Assembly: GCA_941918925.1 (NCBI GenBank)
Contig: OW799235.1
Location: 36,726,701-36,790,700, forward strand
DNA length: 64,000 bases
Direction of reading: 5' to 3'
DNA from: Phyto melanocephala
Taxonomy: Eukaryota; Arthropoda; Insecta; Diptera; Rhinophoridae
A model generated the notes under the pieces. It did no database searches and was not told where the DNA came from. It saw nothing but the letters and a program-made list of their open reading frames with translations. The position numbers and the translations under genes were made by a program. Positions 59,721 through 64,000 of this stretch are shown here, piece after piece (within the stretch, counting starts at the first letter, position 1; every line of letters begins with the position of its first letter).

Positions 59721-62285
59721 TGTACCGAAGCAGTAGTACGGGCTGCATTTCTGTCTTCAATAGTTTTTTACTTCCATGAAAATTCTGGTTATGACATTAA
59801 AAAACTCAATTTGTGTGGTTTTTGTTAACTGGAAGCCAAAGTTTAGATAAGATATCTGACATCTCGGATCCTTCCCCCTAAAGACCCATTTTTCTCTAAC
59901 CACAAAGTAGAACTGTTGACGAAGATAGTTCTGTGAAACAACTTTTTACACAAATTAGTAGTATTACTTGATGGCTGGATTTATGGCAAAAATAGATTTT
60001 TGAAAATATAAAATTACGACTTTCTGTCTTTAGTGTGCGATATTTTTGCTAAAATAATAAAATGCCATTTACTGACTAGTTGGTTAATAGTAAGGACGAG
60101 TTCTATTACTGGCAATTTATATTAATGTTAAATCTAACATTTACATGGCTTTGCCATTAAAGTGGATTAAATATTACATTTTTGGTACTCAATGGCAGGT
60201 CACTGAATTAAAATAACATCCATTATAATATAACACAAAATAAGACTATTGTCCTTTTATTAAACTAATTGTAAATTCATTGAAAAATACTCATTTTGTT
60301 AATTCAATTGAAAGAGTCAGGACTCTTTATAAGTCACGGGACTGCTACATTTAAAACAATTGACACTTAACTCCCGTGGGGTATTTATAATTTATTTTTA
60401 TTAGCAAATAGCTGGCATGTAAACGTGGTACTTGGTAATGTATTCATACGTTGAATAAATAAAATGTTCAGTTCAGTGGTGTATACACATCAGTAGTTAA
60501 GTAATTTTTTTTTTCTTTTTGAAACGTATTTTTCTACATAAAACTATTTAACTATTTATGTATGTATAACGTAATCGACTTTAGTTTGTTACAGGTAAAT
60601 GCTTTACTTCACATCGAAACCTGTGCACAACCAACATTCAATTCCTTCAAATGTCAATTTAAAAACTAACAATATTAAAACAATTTAAATATTGAAGGGG
60701 TTGTAAGTTGCTTCAGTTTAGTTTGGTTTATTTATACTTTCCTTTCCATTTATGTTCTTTTTTTTTGTTTGTTTTTGGTACCACTAGATAGATACCTTTA
60801 ATTTGAATATTAGAGTGTGCTGAGAATAAAAACCTCTATTATAAAATCTGATGAATTTTTAATAATCACATTGCCTGGGGAAATTCTTAACAAAATATGG
60901 AAAACCTTCTAACGTAACTTGGTTCGTAATAACTAAAAATATTTAGTTATTCCTACCTAGATTTAAATTTTTGTATTTTTTATTATTTGTTTGGATGTGC
61001 ACAGGTACGGTTTTAAGTCTACTTAATGCAAATATGTTTACACACACAAACCAACATATAGACATTTCATTTGAATAAAAATGTAGGTGAACAAAATCCT
61101 TATACCCACTCAAATTTATATGCAAGTTGTTTTAATATATTTAAGTATGAGAAAAAAAAAAGCTGAAAATAAACACTAACAGCCAAAAAAAAAAAAAAAA
61201 AGAAACAATTTCACAAAATAATTTTATTTCATTTTATATTTTTATGTTTAATACTTTGTTGAGATAATACTAAAAGCCTCTTATCGTGTGCATGCAACAG
61301 GATTTTTTATTTCCATAATATTTATTTAAAAATCATACAATCTGTATATGATTCTCTCCCTTCTCATATACACAGGCATTTCGTATGTGTAAGTATTTAT
61401 GTACATATTTACGTATGTATTAACTATGCATAGTTTCATTTTATTTGTTTTTTCTTTTTTTTTTTTTGAGTTTATCTTCTCTGCATAAATTAGAAAATTT
61501 CACTGGAATTAAATTAAAAATATGGTCATAAAATAAAATTTATTTAAAACAAATGTTAGTGGCACTAACTCGTAATATAAATATACATTTAAGACATTTG
61601 CATTAATTTCTTGTAGTTAAAACTACGAAAATGTGTATGAGAACATTTTTCTTCACAGTTTGTCAAGTTCCTTAAAATATGGAAAGATGCTAATGGTCTA
61701 ATTCGTAAACCCTCAAAACACTTTTAAAAGAGGTTTATAAGCAAAAATCGCCAAATATGCATTCATAAACATTAAAAAGCGCTATGAAGCTCTCATAAAC
61801 CTTAATAACATTCAAATATTTATTGTAGCTTCAACGCTACTTTAAACCTCTTATAGTTTAGATTTATAGCTGTGAAAACAGTTTTTCATATAATTATTAG
61901 GTTTTTTCTTTAGTTTGTAATAAAATGTGCAAAAAAGGACAAATGATAAATAAAAAAATTCAATGAATGTAATAAATTTAATTTCTCCTATCACTAAGTT
62001 ACTACAAAGAAATTATTAAAAATTATTTTTTTTTTATAAACAAAACAATCTAGTGTTGTCCAACCAATAACAATTAATTCGGTATTTGCATACTGGTTAT
62101 AATTGTTGAAACAAATACTTTTTATTCAAACATTTTTTATATGTTTTTTTTTATCGTAACGAAGGACATGTGGCTGCTTTAAAATAGTTCTTCTAACTGC
62201 TACTTTGTTCTCTTATTTCAGCTTTTAAATCACTACTTAGATAATCGATTAGTTAATATGTGCAGCCGAAACTTTAAATATAAGA
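59721..62285. other. Unassigned non-coding DNA
   Basis: AT-rich DNA with poly-A and poly-T runs. A loose inverted pair of AGAGGTTTATAAG and TTTAAACCTCTTATAG lies at about 61730 and 61845. No gene is recognised. Confidence 0.45.
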
Positions 62286-62407
62286 AGAGTTGGGTCAATC
62301 GGTTTCTTTAGTTCGTTTTCGCCAACAACTTTTTATTTTTTGCACAAGCCACAAGGTAATTTGTTTTTGGCAAAAATGAACTAAAGTAACGATTTGTGCC
62401 CAACTCT
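62286..62407. mobile_element. Small palindromic MITE, well-preserved copy (122 bp)
   Basis: AGAGTTGGGTCAATCGGTTT and the inverted right end AGAGTTGGGCACAAATCGTT pair. The match continues as CTTTAGTTC(G/A)TTTT(C/T)GCC, so nearly the whole element folds back on itself around a centre TTGCACAAGCCACAAGG. A second copy lies at 41374-41514. Confidence 0.82.
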
Positions 62408-64000
62408 AAATAAAGGTGTTGTCACATGCAACTACAGAAGTTATAAAATCGCTAATTTCGTTTTACTGAACGTTACTGAAGACAAAAAGTGTTTAATAGC
62501 TAATGAAAAAATAAAACCTAAAATATAATACTTTTAAAAATTAGACCATAAACATTTAATGTTTTGAAAAGTTAATTGTTTTTTAAATTTTTTAGTATTA
62601 GATTAATTATTTTTGATTGTTAAATCAAAAAGCAAAAAAAAATCTCTAAATAATGACGTTCATATGTATATCTAAACTACTTGTAATAAGTTGAGCATTT
62701 ATAAGTTTTGTATGTTAAGGACGGTCCAAACATACATAAGGTAAATAGTAGCACAAAAATATATATGAGCAGTGCCATATAGGGTGGCCCAAATGTTGGT
62801 ATCTAATTTTAAGAGTGAAACGACATATTTCATTCATTTTCTATAAAATGAATGGATATAAGAGCAAAGATATTCAAATACATATAAATTTTTAAGTTTT
62901 ATATTTTTGTACATTAGTATTTGAATATTATATCGATCAATATGGGGCACGGCTATGATGGTTGATCATTTGGTCTGTTTAACAGTATCTTCAATCATTC
63001 TGGTAAGCACTACGGGTGATAAGTTTTGCACTTTTGTTTATTTTTTCTCTTTAAGAGCTAGTAGAGCCCGTCACGCATTGACACAGAACTCTTTCCAAAA
63101 TATTTCACACTCATTATAAATTGCAACTTTAAATTACCCACAAAAATAGTCACAAGTATTTTGCATCATTAACTCTGTTAAGTATCATTAAGTATCGTTA
63201 TTTTTAACCACATTAATATTAAAGCTTAACTTTACGTAAAATGTACATACATTAACAATCCAGGATTAAAGAACTTAACACTGTTTACTTCACAGATATT
63301 TAAACCAAACTTAAGGAGGCCATCATTTGGAGACGTTATATCGTCTGCTGTTTTAAAGAGTCTTACAAAAAAACAAAACTAATAAAGAAATTTTTAGGCA
63401 AAATAATCGACTTATAGTCACTCCTAACTTCGTGTTGAGAATTAAAGATAAGAAACCACGTTTCAATAACAATTAAAGGTACATAAATGAAACAATTTTT
63501 TATTCTGAAAAAATACAACGTGTATTTTGTTAGTGTAAAACAAAAGGATATGTCAAAAAGTTGTTGACAAATTCACAAATACTCATAAAGAAAAACAACG
63601 TTTGTTTAAAAATTCTTCTTTCATTTATTCAAGCATTTATTGAAGAAAAATAAAATAGGTTAAAAAAGGAAGATTAATTGGGCAAAATTATAAAAAACCC
63701 AAACCAACAAAAATATAGAATATCAGCTCCAGGCCAGCGTACTCACAAATAAAATATTTTTTTTTGCATACCGAGCAAGAAGGTATTGTTTTGAAATAAT
63801 AATAATTTTTAACAATTAAAAAGTTAACAACACAATTTGCTCACAATTTTTTTAATCTTTTTTACAACTTTTCACTTTTTTCTCTATTTGCTTGCAAATT
63901 CTTTAAAATTTTTATACAGTTTTTCACAATTTTTTTAAATATTTGTAATTTAAAAAAAAACACCGCTCACAAATGTCAACAATAAAAAAACAGTTACCTA
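62408..64000. other. Unassigned non-coding DNA
   Basis: No gene is recognised. TAGGGTGGCCCAAATG at about 62778 looks like one end of a DNA transposon but no partner was found. A GC-richer patch at 63724-63746 (CAGCTCCAGGCCAGCGTACT) reads GTGAGTACG on the minus strand, a possible splice donor. Confidence 0.4.

Noticed and set aside
62778..62800. TAGGGTGGCCC as a hAT end
   Set aside because: No inverted partner or 8-bp duplication could be found.
63724..63746. Splice donor and exon edge on the minus strand
   Set aside because: Only a GTGAGTACG match; no reading frame or acceptor supports an exon.

Overview
The window is strongly AT-rich and looks like non-coding DNA from a brachyceran fly, most likely a calyptrate (blow fly or house fly type). 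This rests on base composition, the many TATG/CATA microsatellites, the INE-1/DINE-1-like repeats and the mixture of mariner, hAT, pogo, Helitron and RNase H-bearing LINE remnants. I recognise no intact host protein gene, rRNA or tRNA. The window is probably one large intron or intergenic block.

Most of the recognisable sequence is layered transposon insertion. (1) Six copies of one non-autonomous Helitron family (12622-13374, 13841-14705, 18496-19371, 19375-19997, 44254-45135 reversed, 47900-48404) share 5' TCTATATATATAAAAG and 3' CTAG|T ends. Each carries 3 to 6 units of a ~120-bp internal minisatellite containing a GC-rich palindrome. A second, unrelated small Helitron lies at 32570-32940. 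(2) At least a dozen copies or fragments of INE-1/DINE-1-like repeats carry a hairpin (ATTCGGCCGTGCCGAAT) at one end and GGGTATA at the other. (3) Cut-and-paste elements with clear boundaries include a hAT derivative with an 8-bp target duplication (1428-2488), a second hAT with a BED-finger relic and 8-bp duplication (33601-35463) holding a nested MITE, and several small terminal-inverted-repeat elements. (4) The centrepiece is a nested stack at 22305-27704. A pogo/Tigger element is split by a TIR element (23233-25140), which is itself split by a DD41D (rosa-like) mariner (23782-24705). The pogo element is split a second time by a 5'-truncated LINE (25390-26681) with a 14-bp target duplication.

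Layout: 1-12485 holds a hAT MITE, INE-like copies, two copies of a TA-flanked TIR element and small MITEs; 12486-20000 is a Helitron and INE-like cluster; 22305-27704 is the nested stack; 28770-36345 has an INE-like copy, an unidentified decayed ORF, the small Helitron and the BED-hAT; 37371-48404 has INE-like copies, mariner MITEs, a LINE relic and two Helitrons; 48405-64000 is mostly unrecognised AT-rich DNA with a few repeat fragments.

Nothing here works as a cellular pathway. The sequence is informative for the relative ages of insertions, for Helitron minisatellite and 5'-end microsatellite growth, and for a mariner that lost its 5' half and gained a second, inverted copy of its own 3' end.
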